Assembly (NCBI GenBank): GCA_905183005.1
Contig: CAJJDO010000083.1
Location: forward strand, 132,748 to 196,747
Length of the DNA: 64,000 bases
Source of the DNA: Paramecium pentaurelia
Lineage: Eukaryota > Ciliophora > Oligohymenophorea > Peniculida > Parameciidae
Reading direction: 5' to 3'
Every line of letters begins with the position of its first letter. Position 1 is the first letter of the stretch. Below the pieces are notes generated by a model. It was not told the DNA's origin, did not search any database, and worked only from the letters and a program-made list of their open reading frames with translations. Shown here in pieces: positions 26,634 through 38,342 of the stretch. The translations under genes were made by a program, and so were the position numbers.

Positions 26634-26749
26634 TAATAATACTATGAATATTTTCACTTAATTACTTTTATTTAAAATAATATAGAAACAATATAACATT
26701 TAATTTTTTATATTCTATTGAATCATATAATTGTTTATAAATTTGATTA

Positions 26750-27968
26750 TCATTTGAGTTAATCTGTGTAATCTAAAGATTCAGCTAAGACAAGCAATTA
26801 ATCTGGTAACTAACATGGTTATTTAGCACTCTAACTATAGACTGATAAAGATTTTTATAAAGTTGGATTCACAACATTTTATATAAATCCTAAAGTGAAT
26901 TTATCATATTCATTAATATTTTTGATAGAAGAGAGTTCTTATGCTGTTTATACAATTTGATTAGCAATTTTATGACATTCAGCTGTTAATATAGTATAGC
27001 TTTTGTTTTTAGTTCTATCAAATAAGATATCACTTTCATTTTTTAATAAGATACTCCAAATTCCATAAACTTTAAAATATTTTTATCCACTCAAACAATA
27101 TTCAAGTATTTCTGGATGTATTTCATCTTTAATTTAAGATAATCGATTATAAGCATCAATTAGTTTAGTATAACTGGATTTACAAACTTTGATCATGTTA
27201 TCATATTATTTTTGAGGTCTGAAAGTTTCTAAATAAAAGAAATTCATATTGCATTCTATTAATAATTTAAAAGAAAAAATGGTTGTCATTTTTAATTCAG
27301 GAATTAATTATTATTGTTTTGTCACAAGGAAATGTAATAAATCATCCATAACATTACATAATCTTTAAAAAGGCATCCAACCAGCTGATATAATTTTTAA
27401 TGCTTCTTAAATATCATTTAAATCTATATTATTTGGAGTAGATAACATTGAATATCTAAGTCTTAAGACATATGGTGTTGCTGAATTATTGAATCCCAAT
27501 AAATACATATATCTGACCATAACAATTTCACATCCACATGCTTCTTCAGCAGCTATAATAATAATATATTCTATTTGTACTATTTATTTATTCAGTTTTG
27601 TATTGTTATTATTTCTTATTTATAGTAAGCTTATAACTGAATTTTGGATGTTCCTTTATTTTTATTAAGTATAATCTCATCTATAAAATATTTAATAATA
27701 ATACCATATCAACATTAGTTTTGAGATAATTATCAAGAGAATCTTTCTTTGTCAATAATGATACTCTATTTTCAACTAAAGTCTTAATATTTGAATGACT
27801 TAATATGTATTTAACTTCACTTCTTGATCTAAAATTTATATATTTGAATAATTACTTTTCCAAATTTTATAAAAACTATTGATCTTCTTATGCAAGACCT
27901 ACTTTATTTTTTAAATTGATAAATTGAACATTATCAATAATCTCTGGTGTTTCATGGACAAAAAACAT
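26750..27968 (-). CDS. helical protein of unknown family, 388 aa
   Basis: Introns at 27681-27704 and 27553-27580. The sequence is well mixed and looks like a globular all-helical protein (FKLLIECNMNFFYLETF, DEIHPEILEYCLSGQKYFKVYG, YTILTAECHKIANQIVQTA). The layout faintly recalls alpha-solenoid or BRO1-like folds, but no diagnostic motif was seen and I do not assign it. It is tail to tail with the 26205 gene (116 bp between stops). Confidence 0.65.
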
Positions 27969-28054
27969 TGTGTAAAATTATATTAAATTTAATATAATTT
28001 CTAAATTTAATAAAAAAGTGTATATACATTAATAAAATCATAATATAGAGTAAT

Positions 28055-28633
28055 TCATTTTTATTTAAGACTTTTCTTAAAATTCTAGATCATTTACTTT
28101 TTTTATAATTATTTGAAAAATGCTTTAAACATCTAAAGTTATCTATGTTCATCAGCAATTTATATATTCTTTCTTTCAGCATGTTATTCTAAACCATTGT
28201 ATGCTTTCATTAAAAGTTTACGTTAATAGAAGATTTGAGCTAATTGATCTAAATCATCATCTATTCTAGTTATTTATTTAATAATAGTTTCTGATTTTCT
28301 ATTAGGAATAGCAAAATCATTAGGTAAAGTTGGTTTAAAATGTTACACTGATGGACGATTTACAATTATAGGTACTCTTTCTTATTTAACTGATTTAGTA
28401 AATAATTCAGTTTAATATTAATGAACATCATCTTATTCATTAAGAATTTGTTTTTAAAGTTAAAGATTTCTTTAAAATGCTTTATATTATGAATCCTCTG
28501 TTATTGGTTTCTATTGAGTCTAGGTTAAATAATTATTTATTTATACAAGGTAATCAGCTATGGGAACATTTAAAAAGTTAAGAGATTTCTCTCTTAATAC
28601 ACTTCTATGATTTAAAAGATTGGCAGACGACAT
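28055..28633 (-). CDS. Gln-rich helical protein, 192 aa
   Basis: Intronless frame. It starts MSSANLLNHRSVLREKSL and is dominated by charged and Gln-rich helix, with NRPSVQHFKPTLPNDF in the middle and a C-terminal coiled-coil-like stretch ending in SLKQK. It is flanked by two genes in the same orientation, with gaps of 86 and 75 bp. No family is recognised. Confidence 0.6.
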
Positions 28634-28683
28634 TAAATTAACAGATAATATAATAAATTTTATAACAGATTAAATTTTATTTA

Positions 28684-28702
28684 TTATATATATATATATA
28701 TA
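28684..28702. repeat. (TA)n dinucleotide run
   Basis: A short perfect alternating TA run lies between the stop of the 4-TM protein gene and the start of the Gln-rich helical gene. It could melt easily, but nothing shows a function. Confidence 0.6.
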
Positions 28703-28708
28703 TGATTA

Positions 28709-28902
28709 TCAAAATGGTTATTAGTTTGCTTCTTCTTCTGGTTAATCTTATTTTGTATTTGGTTATGGGGGTATTTATGATTATTATAATTATGATTATT
28801 ATTATGATTATAATTAAACTTATGAATTTTGAACTTGTTTTCCAAAAGCTCTACGACCTGTATTCTTCTTTTAGAATATTGTGGAAGGTTATTAATCTAT
28901 TG

Positions 28903-28934
<32 letters not shown>

Positions 28935-29688
28935 CTAATTTCACTCTAATTATAATTCTAAAATGGTTTATCTTATTATTTTTCTTAGTTTTCTTCATCA
29001 TCTTATTTTGGTTACATTACTTAATCATTCATACCTTCTTTATAAATTAAAGATTATTTTTAAAGTGGTCTAGATGAAAAAGGAGGTCTCCAATTTTAAG
29101 GCATTATTGTTTAGTAATTAAATAGTAATCCAAAAAGTATTATAAAAACAAATCCATAAATAAAATGATAAATGCTTATTAATATTAAATTCCTTTTATT
29201 TTCATCTAATAAATTAGTTGATGAACTGTCATAATATTATTACTTTCTCCATTAAGTCATTTTATTCCAACCTTCTTAGATATCATCTGTAGTAAGACTG
29301 TATGATTAAATAATTGAAACTACTCCTATTATTATAGCAGCTAAGGAATAAAGTAATAATGGCCATCTAATAAAAACTACAATTGAATGTTTCACATTTT
29401 CCAAAGCATAATATATTGTGTATAGAAACAATAAAGTAAAAAAGTAATATGCTATAATACTTTATTAAAAGGGCACAGGAGCTTCTATTCCACTCATTGA
29501 ACATACTTAAAGTCCTGGTATCATACTTATTAATTTAAAATTCAAATTTACCATAATGCTTATAAATATATTGTGCAAAACAAAAAGCAAAAGCATAATA
29601 ACCACAAAATACAATTTTTTTATCTTATTAGATTTTAATCTACTACACTTCCACCAACTTATGCATTTTGATCATTTAATGGTTCCAT
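28709..29688 (-). CDS. four-TM membrane protein with polyQ tail, 317 aa
   Basis: One intron at 29526-29551. Four hydrophobic helices (ILWLLCFCFLFCTIYLQA, IIAYYFFTLLFLYTIYYA, WPLLLYSLAAIIIGVVSI, IYHFIYGFVFIILFGLLF) lie in the first 200 residues, with the longest loop between helices 3 and 4. The layout recalls tetraspanin-like proteins, but the CCG loop motif is absent. The C-terminal 115 residues are cytoplasmic-like and Gln-rich. They include ten consecutive Gln, all TAA, then repeated QSQ/QLQ units ending EEEANQQPF. No family is assigned. Confidence 0.7.
28904..28933. repeat. (TTA)10 microsatellite coding polyQ
   Basis: Ten perfect TTA units on the + strand are ten TAA Gln codons in the tail of the four-TM protein on the - strand. 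Confidence 0.9.
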
Positions 29689-29893
29689 ACTTCCGTGTCT
29701 TTATAATTATTATTACATAATAATTTATCTTTTATATCAATTATAATTATATATGATAGTTTGTAATAGTTTTTATCTTAATCTAATTGAATGATTGCAA
29801 TTATAATAAATCTAATCAATCTTTGACTTAAGTAATTTATTACATTAAACTACAATAAATATATATACTGAATAATTTTATTATTATAAAAAT

Positions 29894-31669
29894 ATGAAAA
29901 ACAAGGATTAATTGAATTTGTGTTTCCGATTAGTCTAATATTGCTTACCTAATTTAAGACTAAGAAATTAATTTATTATAATAGTAGCAGTATTTGTTAT
30001 GTTGATTGTTGCAATATTTGCTTTATGGAATTTAGCTCATTAGTCTATTTTGAATAACCTATTTTTAGCAGAATCTGATATATTACATGATACTTAATCA
30101 AAAATAAGAATATCATTTATGTTGAATAACTATAAATCTTATTTCTATTAAATATTTGCTTTAAGTAATCAATTATTTCTAAATCTAGATGGAAATGCTC
30201 TCATTTCATTTCATAGATTGTATTTAAGAACCAAAAAAGAAATAATGAAAAGCTCACTTGAAATTGATGAAAGGTTTCAAATGGAATATGAAGGAATGAT
30301 ATAAATTCCAGATCCTTTAAGAATTCTAAATGAATATGGTTCTAATATCTCAAACTCATTTATGTGTTACTCCAACACTTCAGCCTACAATAATCCATTA
30401 ACTGAAGAACAAAGAATAGGAATAAAATTATAAGAATAAATATAGGCCTATGGATAAATATTATATTAAGGATCATTAATAATGCAATCAAATATATACT
30501 CTTATATTGATCTATAAAAAATAAATAATTTATATCCATGTGTCAATAGAGGCAAAGGTATTTATACTTATGCTCCTGAGAAAAGAGATTGGTACAAAAC
30601 ATTAAAATAAACATATTTCAATACCACGAAGTATGATTCTTATACATTTAAATTTACTGCTCCATATTTATGTGATTATTCATTTATTATTAGAAAGTGT
30701 TTACATATTAAACAATAGGATTATCAATGACATTACCAATAGTGGATGAAAATGTTAAATTTGTAGGAGGAGTTTCATCAACATTTTTAGGTTCAAAATT
30801 AGTGTAATATCTATCAAATAATGAAACAGGATTTCAATTAATATATTTGGTTTCAGAGGATGGTACATTAATTATGCATCCTTTTACAGTTAAAGTTGAA
30901 TAATTACCACTTTATATTTTTAATGAATCTTATACTGGATTTAATTTAACAGATTGGGATGAAATTAAAAAGAGTGATGGATTATCTTCATGTTAAACAT
31001 TTAATCTTAGAACTACTTTAAAATGTAGATATAATTCAGTTACTCAATAAGAAATGATTGTCAGCATTGAAAATCTAATTGAGTATAAAATGTATTTAAT
31101 AATGTAATAAATTATTGAAGACAATAAATAGGTTATTAAGTAGTGAGGAATATGTTACATTTACAAATTCATTTCATAAAACTTTAGAGTAAAATTTAAT
31201 TAATGAAACAATTGTCTAAATAATTTCTTTAGTAATTTTATTTTTAGTTTTATGTTTAATAATTATAATGATTACATCTATTTTATTTTAGCCTATTGAA
31301 ATAATTGTTTAAACAACATAATTATGGCTTCATAAAAAATAATAACATGTTTAAATAAACATACCAAAAATGACTTAATTATTTGTAAGCAATGAAATAT
31401 AAATGCTTGAAAAGGCATGTTTATTTATGTATAGAACATTAGAGATGAATTCATTTCATAAAACAGAGTAATGTGAAGCAATAGAAAATATAAAATATCC
31501 AACTCAATAAATCTAAATTACTCCTTATCTAGAATATTATAGATAATTAGATAATTTTAATGGATTAAATTAAAATAGATTAAAAAATTATATTAAAGAT
31601 AAAGCAAAAATACAAAGTATTTTCACTTACATTTTATAAATTAAAAGGAACATAAAACCTTAAATTTGA
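29894..31669 (+). CDS. two-TM receptor-like protein with Cache-type sensor domain, 573 aa
   Basis: Introns at 30672-30697 and 31104-31131. An N-terminal helix (IIIVAVFVMLIVAIFALW, about residues 37-54) and a second one near residue 415 (IISLVILFLVLCLIIIMI) enclose roughly 360 extracellular residues. Those residues show the double-Cache pattern: RDWYKT, then YQTIGLSMTLPI, VGGVSST and DGTLIMHP. Cache domains bind small molecules. The cytoplasmic end (about 130 residues) holds helical, HAMP-like sequence but no kinase, cyclase or phosphodiesterase domain. A ligand-sensing role at the cell surface is inferred. Confidence 0.7.
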
Positions 31670-31806
31670 TTTATACCAAATGAGTTTTTATAGTATTTTT
31701 ATATAGTAGAATATTAATAAAATATAATAAATTCTGAGATAATTTTATTTAAAAATATTAATATATAAACTAATATAATGAAGAAAATATTTCTATTAAT
31801 AAATTT

Positions 31807-32839
31807 ATGCAAATTTCTGATACAGAATAGGTAGGAAGTTAAATATTATTTTTAGGAATGTTTGAATTTGTTTGATCCAAACACCTATCAAGAAGGACAA
31901 GGACCGAGGTTAGGAAATTGTTATCAACCTCCAACTTATGAAGAATTGATGGCAGCATCCACTGATAATCAATTAAAGTTATTACCAAACAATAGAGAGA
32001 AGTTTTTTGAGTTTATTCTTAAAGAACAAGTAAAAAATATACATATATATTTCTAGTAAGTAAGATTGAATCCAAAAGTCTAATAATTATATAAAGATAT
32101 GAATCATTCTAGTGCAGTTGAACATGCTATACATTCTGAGTTACTTAAAACATTTGGATATGATGATTGCCCTCTTAATCATAGATTATATTTTGCCTTA
32201 ACCAGAAAATATTCAAATGATCCTGAACTAAAACCTTAAATATTTTTCTGGAGGAACAATGTCATGCATGGAAGCAGAGTGAAATTAAATGAAACACCTC
32301 CTCCCATACCATTATTGACACTTGACAATAAAGAACTTCAATTAGAATAATTATTGTAATCTGCCCAAGAAGAAAAAAAGCTGTGTGTGGTCTTTGCTGG
32401 CAGCTATACATGACCTCCATATAGGGATTCTATGCCAGATTACATAGAATTTGCCTTAAAATATAAAGATACATGCAAATGCCAATTTATTTATATTAAA
32501 GAGGCACATTTTCTTGAAACAGATGAGTAAGGCAAATTCATAGATGGATGGCCTAGAGGATATTTCGGCTTTGAGTATCCTTAGCATAAGAGCCAAGAAT
32601 AACGACTTTAAATGGCATAAATTCTCAAAACTAAATATAATATTCCAGATGAATTTCCTATTTATCAAGATATCTATCCTTAAAACCTATTTGATGAATC
32701 ATTTGGTATTTGGCCAGATAATTTATGTGTTTTTAAAGATGGTAAATTAATTTATAGGGGTATTATTAATTTAGATGGAACAAGAAAAGAAAGCCATTCA
32801 AAAGAATTAGAAGAATGGCTTCATAACTTTATATATTGA
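31807..32839 (+). CDS. iodothyronine deiodinase-family selenoprotein, 326 aa with Sec185
   Basis: Introns at 31831-31855 and 32030-32056 (27 nt, called by its ends). The TGA at 32411-32413 is in frame at residue 185, in FAGSYT-Sec-PPYRDSMP, where deiodinases have GSCT-Sec-PPF. The frame continues with the family hallmarks YIKEAH...DGW, IPDEFPIYQD, FKDGKLIYRG and a final LEEWL, to TGA 32837-32839. The fold is thioredoxin-like with selenocysteine as nucleophile. Vertebrate enzymes remove iodine from thyroid hormone; in a ciliate the substrate is unknown, and a general reductive or dehalogenating role is inference. No N-terminal membrane anchor is seen. Read without Sec, the gene would end before its catalytic domain. 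Confidence 0.9.
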
Positions 32840-32858
32840 TATTATATAAAAAGGAAAT

Positions 32859-32928
32859 GTATTTAAAAATGAATTTCTACATTTGAAATAAAGTTGAACA
32901 GATGTGGAAATGAAGCTGAAATTAAATA
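32859..32928 (+). promoter_or_regulatory. SECIS element in the 3' UTR of the selenoprotein
   Basis: Starting 30 nt after the stop codon there is ATGA (32869-32872). A 13-bp helix follows: ATTTCTACATTTG (32873-32885) pairs with CAGATGTGGAAAT (32899-32911), with only two G-T wobbles. The apical loop begins with AAA, and GA follows the 3' strand. This gives the UGA/GA quartet and unpaired AA of eukaryotic SECIS elements. Outer arms TATTTAA and TTAAATA can form a basal stem. The element recruits SBP2/EFsec for Sec insertion. Confidence 0.85.
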
Positions 32929-33295
32929 TATTTTCTTTATTTTTAATATTTTATAATACACTAAATAATAATTAAATTATAATTAAATACCTTCACAAAA
33001 TCCTTTTTATAAATAGTTTTTCAATAAAATTAGCAAAGTTAATAATTTTTATATTCTATAATAATGATTTTATAAATAAAATAACACTATTTATCAGATA
33101 AGTTGAATTTATTAAAGTTGAATAATAAAAATTGAATTATTTATAAATAATATTCAAAAAATAAAAATCACAAATAATTTTTATTAATCAAATAAAGTAT
33201 TTATAAAATCAGTTGATATTGAACAACTTAAGTAAGATATAAAAGAGTATCATTTGTAAAATATAATAATGTTTTTGATTTTTTATATATTTGAA
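32929..33295. other. AT-rich intergenic stretch
   Basis: Between the SECIS and the stop of the convergent trichocyst gene. Nothing coding or structured is evident apart from A/T runs. Confidence 0.5.
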
Positions 33296-34463
33296 TCATA
33301 TTTCTAGTTTTTGAATGTAACTCTTAATTCCATCATTGAATCTACTTGTGAAAATTTCAATACATTCATTGATAATTCCAAGCTCAGTATTTCTAATAAT
33401 AATAAATGAATGATATACTTTTATTATCTAACATTTTAGTGAGCTTTCAATTCATCAGCACAAGTCTTTTACCAATCTGTCATTTCTTAACTCTTAACAT
33501 CTAATAATTATCCTTTAGATTCAATATCATTCTTTAATTCTAATAAATTTTATCTCAATTTTTCAGCATCTGCAGCTAAATCAGCCAAACTTGTTTCAAG
33601 TGTCTTACTTTCTAATTCATATCTTGCTTTTTATAAGAGATAAAGTTCTTATTTAGCTTTTTCTCCTTGATGTCCAACCTTTTATAAATGTTCCAAAGAC
33701 TTTACATTATAATTAGAATATTTACTTCAATTAATTCATCAATAATCTAAACAACTTTAGAAACATTTTCATCTCCTGAAGCTGCCACTAACATTTTGAC
33801 AAGTCCATTATAAGGTGTTTGTTTATTATGTAAAGATTCTAAATGTTTATGTAATTTAGTTTTAACATCAGCAACTTATGTGAAAGAACTATTAAGTTAT
33901 GAAACAATGGATTTAGCTTTTTTTAATCCTTATATAAATTCAACAGATTCTGTTTATTTAGCTTCAAATGCTTTCTATAGAGATATATTTAAATATAGTT
34001 ACTTTATCTTCTTCTCTTGACTTTTCTAAACTAGATAATCTATCTTATATTCTTTAATCTTATCCTACTTTATCTTTAAGTTATTAATTCTTGGCAATCA
34101 ATTCTTCTTATCTAAGTGGGAATGTTTGTTCATCTGATGCCTTTTTGGCTGAAGCTGAATCAATAACACCTTAAATTTCATCAAAACGAAGATTGCAGAG
34201 TTCTTATTAATGTCTCAAATTCTAAGTATTTTCTTCTAAGTCACTTTATGCATTAGTTTACATGGATTTCAATTGATGAACTATTCCATCAATATTTGAG
34301 CTAATCAATTATTATTACATAGAATTTACTCTTCACTTGAAAGGGAGATTTGCATTGTTGCTATGATTGTTTTTCCAAATTCATATTGGGATAATTCAGA
34401 AAGTAATTCATAGTCATTTGCTGTGACTAACAAAGCAAGGCATACTAAGACTATAAACTTCAT
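33296..34463 (-). CDS. trichocyst matrix-type protein, 352 aa
   Basis: Introns at 34301-34329, 33975-34002, 33700-33725 and 33393-33418. It begins with a signal peptide (MKFIVLVCLALLVTA) and is otherwise a long charged heptad-rich helix (LEENTQNLRHQQELCNLRFD, LEKSREEDK, LADLAADAEKLRQNL). Trichocyst matrix proteins are precursors cut in the secretory pathway and packed as a crystal that expands on exocytosis. Signal peptide, length near 350 aa and coiled-coil content match the family. It lies in tandem with a second, more typical family member 108 bp upstream. Confidence 0.85.
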
Positions 34464-34571
34464 ATATTTTTAATATTATTAAAAACGATAATTTATGATA
34501 GGATTAATAAAAGAAAAAAATTGAAAAATATTTGTGCTTGATTAAGAAGAAACCTAAATAATTCATTCCTT

Positions 34572-35699
34572 TCAAACTTAAATGTTTGAGAAATCAGCAC
34601 TTTAGACAACAGATAAAGCTTATTCACTGATTCCAAGTTCTCTTGTGAATTCATTCTTTAAATTGGTGTATGTATCGGTTTCTTCAGCATAGGTGTTATT
34701 CTCTAATTCAAGTTCAGCAGTGTATTATTTTCTATCAGCATCTCTTTAATCTCTGAATTCAGTCATTTAATCAATCTTTTCTATAAATTATCAATTAAAA
34801 ACTTATACCATTGGTTGCAGTCAAATCAACATTAACTCTATTGATTTATCTTTAGAATTCAGCATATTCATCATCTAATTATTCAAGATATTCTTCATGG
34901 TCTTCTTAAGCTTAAGCTTCAGCAGCTGTTTAAGCATTAATTGAATCAACAATAGCATTTCTGAATTCATTAAGAGCATCAACGATTTAACCAATGATTC
35001 CTTAATCAGAGAAGTTCTAGTTTGAAGCTAATGAAATAAGAGCCTTAATCATTGGAGCCATCTTGGATCTTGATTTAATCTTTTATTCAATGTTCTTCAA
35101 TGAGTTTTAGAATCTCTTGACTTATAATAATGATGGATTGGTGAGTGTTTCAAGAAGAGCAAGAGCATCATCGACTGCAGCAGTTGCATCATTTAATTCA
35201 GCAACTTAGAGTTCAAAATCTTCATGTTCTTATTCTCTTACAAGAACTGCTTCATCATAATTCTTTCTATTGGCCTCTTAGTTTTCTTAGATTTGTTCAA
35301 TTCTGACTTAGAGTTATTCTCTTCTTGGGAAAAGTAAATTATCTAATGTGTCTTATGTATTATTGACATCTAGTTAAATAATTTAAAATTATTACCAATA
35401 ACAGCGTCTTAGATGTCTTATTCAAGGCTAACCACTAATGCATTGTGTTCGTTGGTTCTAACTTAGAAATTGAATTCTAATTCTTCTAATTCATCTTCAA
35501 GATCGTTGATAAGCTCTTCAATAGCATCAATCAACTCTTAGACGGGTCCTCCAGCCATAGAGTGGAGTTCGACTAAGTGAAGTAATGCACTTCCATATGT
35601 GCTCTTCTTAAGGTCTGTTGTGATTTTTGCAAGATTTCTCTCTTGCACTCTAGCTGTGAAAGCTATTGCAATCAAGGCTATCAGCAATATTGATTTCAT
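34572..35699 (-). CDS. trichocyst matrix protein precursor, 357 aa
   Basis: Introns at 35370-35395 and 34781-34808. The chosen ATG opens a signal peptide (MKSILLIALIAIAFTARV); an in-frame extension further upstream would spoil it. The pattern KITTDLKKSTYGSALLHLVE, then VQELIDAIEELINDLEDELE and repeated LEQQ/EY heptads is characteristic of Paramecium TMPs. The codons are less A/T-biased than in neighbours (CTT, ATC, GCT), typical of highly expressed genes here. The product goes to the trichocyst matrix. Confidence 0.92.
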
Positions 35700-36744
35700 A
35701 AGAAAATTATTGTAAATATTCAATACAAAAAACACATAGTTAAACAACAAAAACGACTAGTCTTCATTAATTTAATAAACAAATTAAAAACGCTATTCTG
35801 TTCTTTGTAATAATATAAATATTACTGTTTTACAAATTATTCTCTCTTAGATTAATATAATAAAATCATAGAATATTTAATACTCTACTTGTTAATTTTT
35901 ACTAATAATGAAACCTAATAATCTTCATATGTATATCTTTTTCTATTGATTCCTTTTTAAATTAATTTTAAATAGTATAAAATTAATATGAATTCATAAT
36001 ATGTTATCTAAATCTTCATTCAAATTTTATATTCTTTCTAAACAATTGAGTAGAATTTAAATAGATTTTATATACTTATCATATCAATGATTTAATTGGA
36101 ATGTAGATATTAATTAAACAATTAGAATACGATACAGCATTTATAATAGATCAAAATTAGTGATAGAAATTAATTCTAATAAATATCAATAGTTTTAAAG
36201 AAGATTAAGAAAATTATATTATTATTATAGCAATTCAAATATATAATAAATATTTAATTATAGAATTAAATGAGTAATATAATTAAAAGACTAATTAATA
36301 TCTAACAAAAAATAATCACTTAAGATGTTTCAATTACTTAATATAAAGTATAATCTTGAGTTTTTTATAAAACACTTTATTAATTATAGAATTATACAAT
36401 CAAAAAATTATTAATAAATATAGTAGAATAAATTCAACTATTAAAGAACAAAAGTTCATATGCTATGATAACTGATTATCAAATTTTAGGATGAGAATAA
36501 TGTTTATATCTAGCTCTAATTTTAATGTAATTTTAACTAGAGAAGTTTGCCTATAAAAATCCTATCAATACATTATAGATTAATTATTACAATCTAAACC
36601 TACATAGATAATTAAAAGAGAATATTCTAATTTATAATGTTGATGTGATTTAAAGTTGGATAAAATTAAGAATAAAGACAACAAAAATAATAGCTTATAT
36701 GATTGAAAATAAAAGAATAGTATAATAAAGTTCTTATATGATAT
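35700..36744. other. 1-kb AT-rich intergenic region
   Basis: The longest gap in the window, upstream of the trichocyst gene pair and downstream of the malectin gene. Short open frames exist on + near 36480-36620, but none has an ATG with convincing composition. The proximal 100 bp should contain the promoter of the 35699 gene. No repeat or RNA gene was recognised. Confidence 0.5.
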
Positions 36745-37820
36745 TCAATCTGTTTTTTATATAACTGACTTTTTAGGGATTATAGTCTTTTTGACTTCCT
36801 ATAATTTCTTCAATTCTTAATATTATTGCTTAATTTTATTTTATCCATAAGGATCAAAGAATACAAAACTTATTGTTACAAAACTTACTGTCAAAAATCC
36901 AACTAAAAGAACAGCACCTAATGGAGTTTTGAGCAAAATGAATAATAATTGAAATGAGAATTAAGGCCATTCCATTTATTTTTTAGGTTATTTAATTTCT
37001 TCTATTTCTAATTCATGACCAAATCCTTCTCTTATTTTGAGAATACTTTATTTCTCTTTAATTTCTTATTCAATATTTTTTACTCTTTCTTAATTTTATT
37101 TTTTCATTTCCTCATTAGTTCTAGGAGTATTCCTCTAAATCCACCTTTCTTAAAACTTTTCCTTATCTTCAAAATCTGTATCTTATAATGGACCTTTGAA
37201 TAAAAACAAAGCTGCAATAGTTGCTGAATCTTAACTTGCACTAAATCCAACAATTAATTCATTTCTGTTATTTAATGCTCCAAGACAAATCTCACCTTAA
37301 TAATAAACTGTCCCCCCATCAATAATAAATTCTATATATTCTGTATGAGCTGTAAATGATCCCACTAATTGAAATATGTCTATATTTTATAGAATCATCT
37401 TATTGCCTAATAATACATTAAAGATTCTGGAATTGCTTTCTTCAAAATATAACTAGATATATAGATCTCAATACTTCTGCAAATTTTAATACTAGAACAT
37501 ATGTTTGGTTTTCTGGAATTTAATTGCCTATAGGAATAGTATAAGCAAAACTTTAACCTTATCTCTAGGTAAGATAAAGTGATTAATCATCTGTGAATTT
37601 TATTTTTCTTCTCTAAGCTCTTTCATAATAGTCCACTAATTCTGATTATCCTATATAATGATGATCCTAAAGGTGTTATGTATTGGATTACCCTTTTATA
37701 CTTAATACCTGCAGATGTTCGCGTATCTAATACATTTCCACAATCAATTGCATGAGCAACCCTACGTGGGGCTATTAACTTACTTAAAGAAATCTAAAAT
37801 AGAAACAACAAAATAATCAT
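36745..37820 (-). CDS. malectin-domain type I membrane protein, 342 aa
   Basis: Introns at 37667-37691 and 37453-37474. A signal peptide (MIILLFLFQISLS) is followed by a malectin domain: AIDCGN, SLYLTQRQGQSFAYTIPI, TYVLVLKFAE, LYFEE and IDGGTVYYQGEI. A Lys/Glu-rich linker leads to one membrane helix near the C-terminus (LLKTPLGAVLLVGFLTVSF). Malectin in the ER membrane binds diglucosylated N-glycans and works with ribophorin in glycoprotein quality control. The topology agrees with that role, though the glycan specificity is inferred from the family. Confidence 0.85.
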
Positions 37821-38342
37821 ATGAACTTTGTTTTTTTATAATTAATTTACTATCATTTAAAAAATAATATTAGTAATTCATGTCTGAATATTAGATTTAT
37901 ATGAAATTTAATAATCAAAAATCTTAATTCATTTAAATAATCTTTAACATACATTAGATTATATCTTAATCAATTTATATTAACTTATTATTAATATTAA
38001 GATAAATTAATCAATTTAACAATCTTATATAAATAATTGATTACATTTATCTAAAATAAATTGTCAAATAATATTAACTATAATATTTTCAGAACAAATT
38101 ATTATATTAAATCAATTCATATTAAATGATATTCTTAATTTGATTTCATTAACAATTATTCATTTATATTAATTCTATACAATTAAACCAAGCAATCAAT
38201 ATAAACTATACAATATTCATGATTATCACAATAAACTTTTTCTAAATTGAAGAATTTAATGAAGTATTTATTACAAATTTATATTATATATATAAACCAA
38301 TTGAAAATTTGATTAAATATTTTTTTAAGTATTTAATTGGAT
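37821..38342. other. AT-rich divergent intergenic region
   Basis: About 520 bp between the starts of the malectin gene (-) and ribosomal protein S16 (+). No coding frame or RNA found. It must include the promoters of both genes. Confidence 0.5.

Noticed and set aside
26750..27968. BRO1-domain assignment for the helical protein
   Set aside because: Only general helix content agrees; no BRO1 signature could be pointed to.
28702..29050. Two hydrophobic open frames on the + strand, rich in Ile and Leu
   Set aside because: They are the complement of TAA/TCA-rich sequence coding the Gln-rich tail of the - strand membrane protein.
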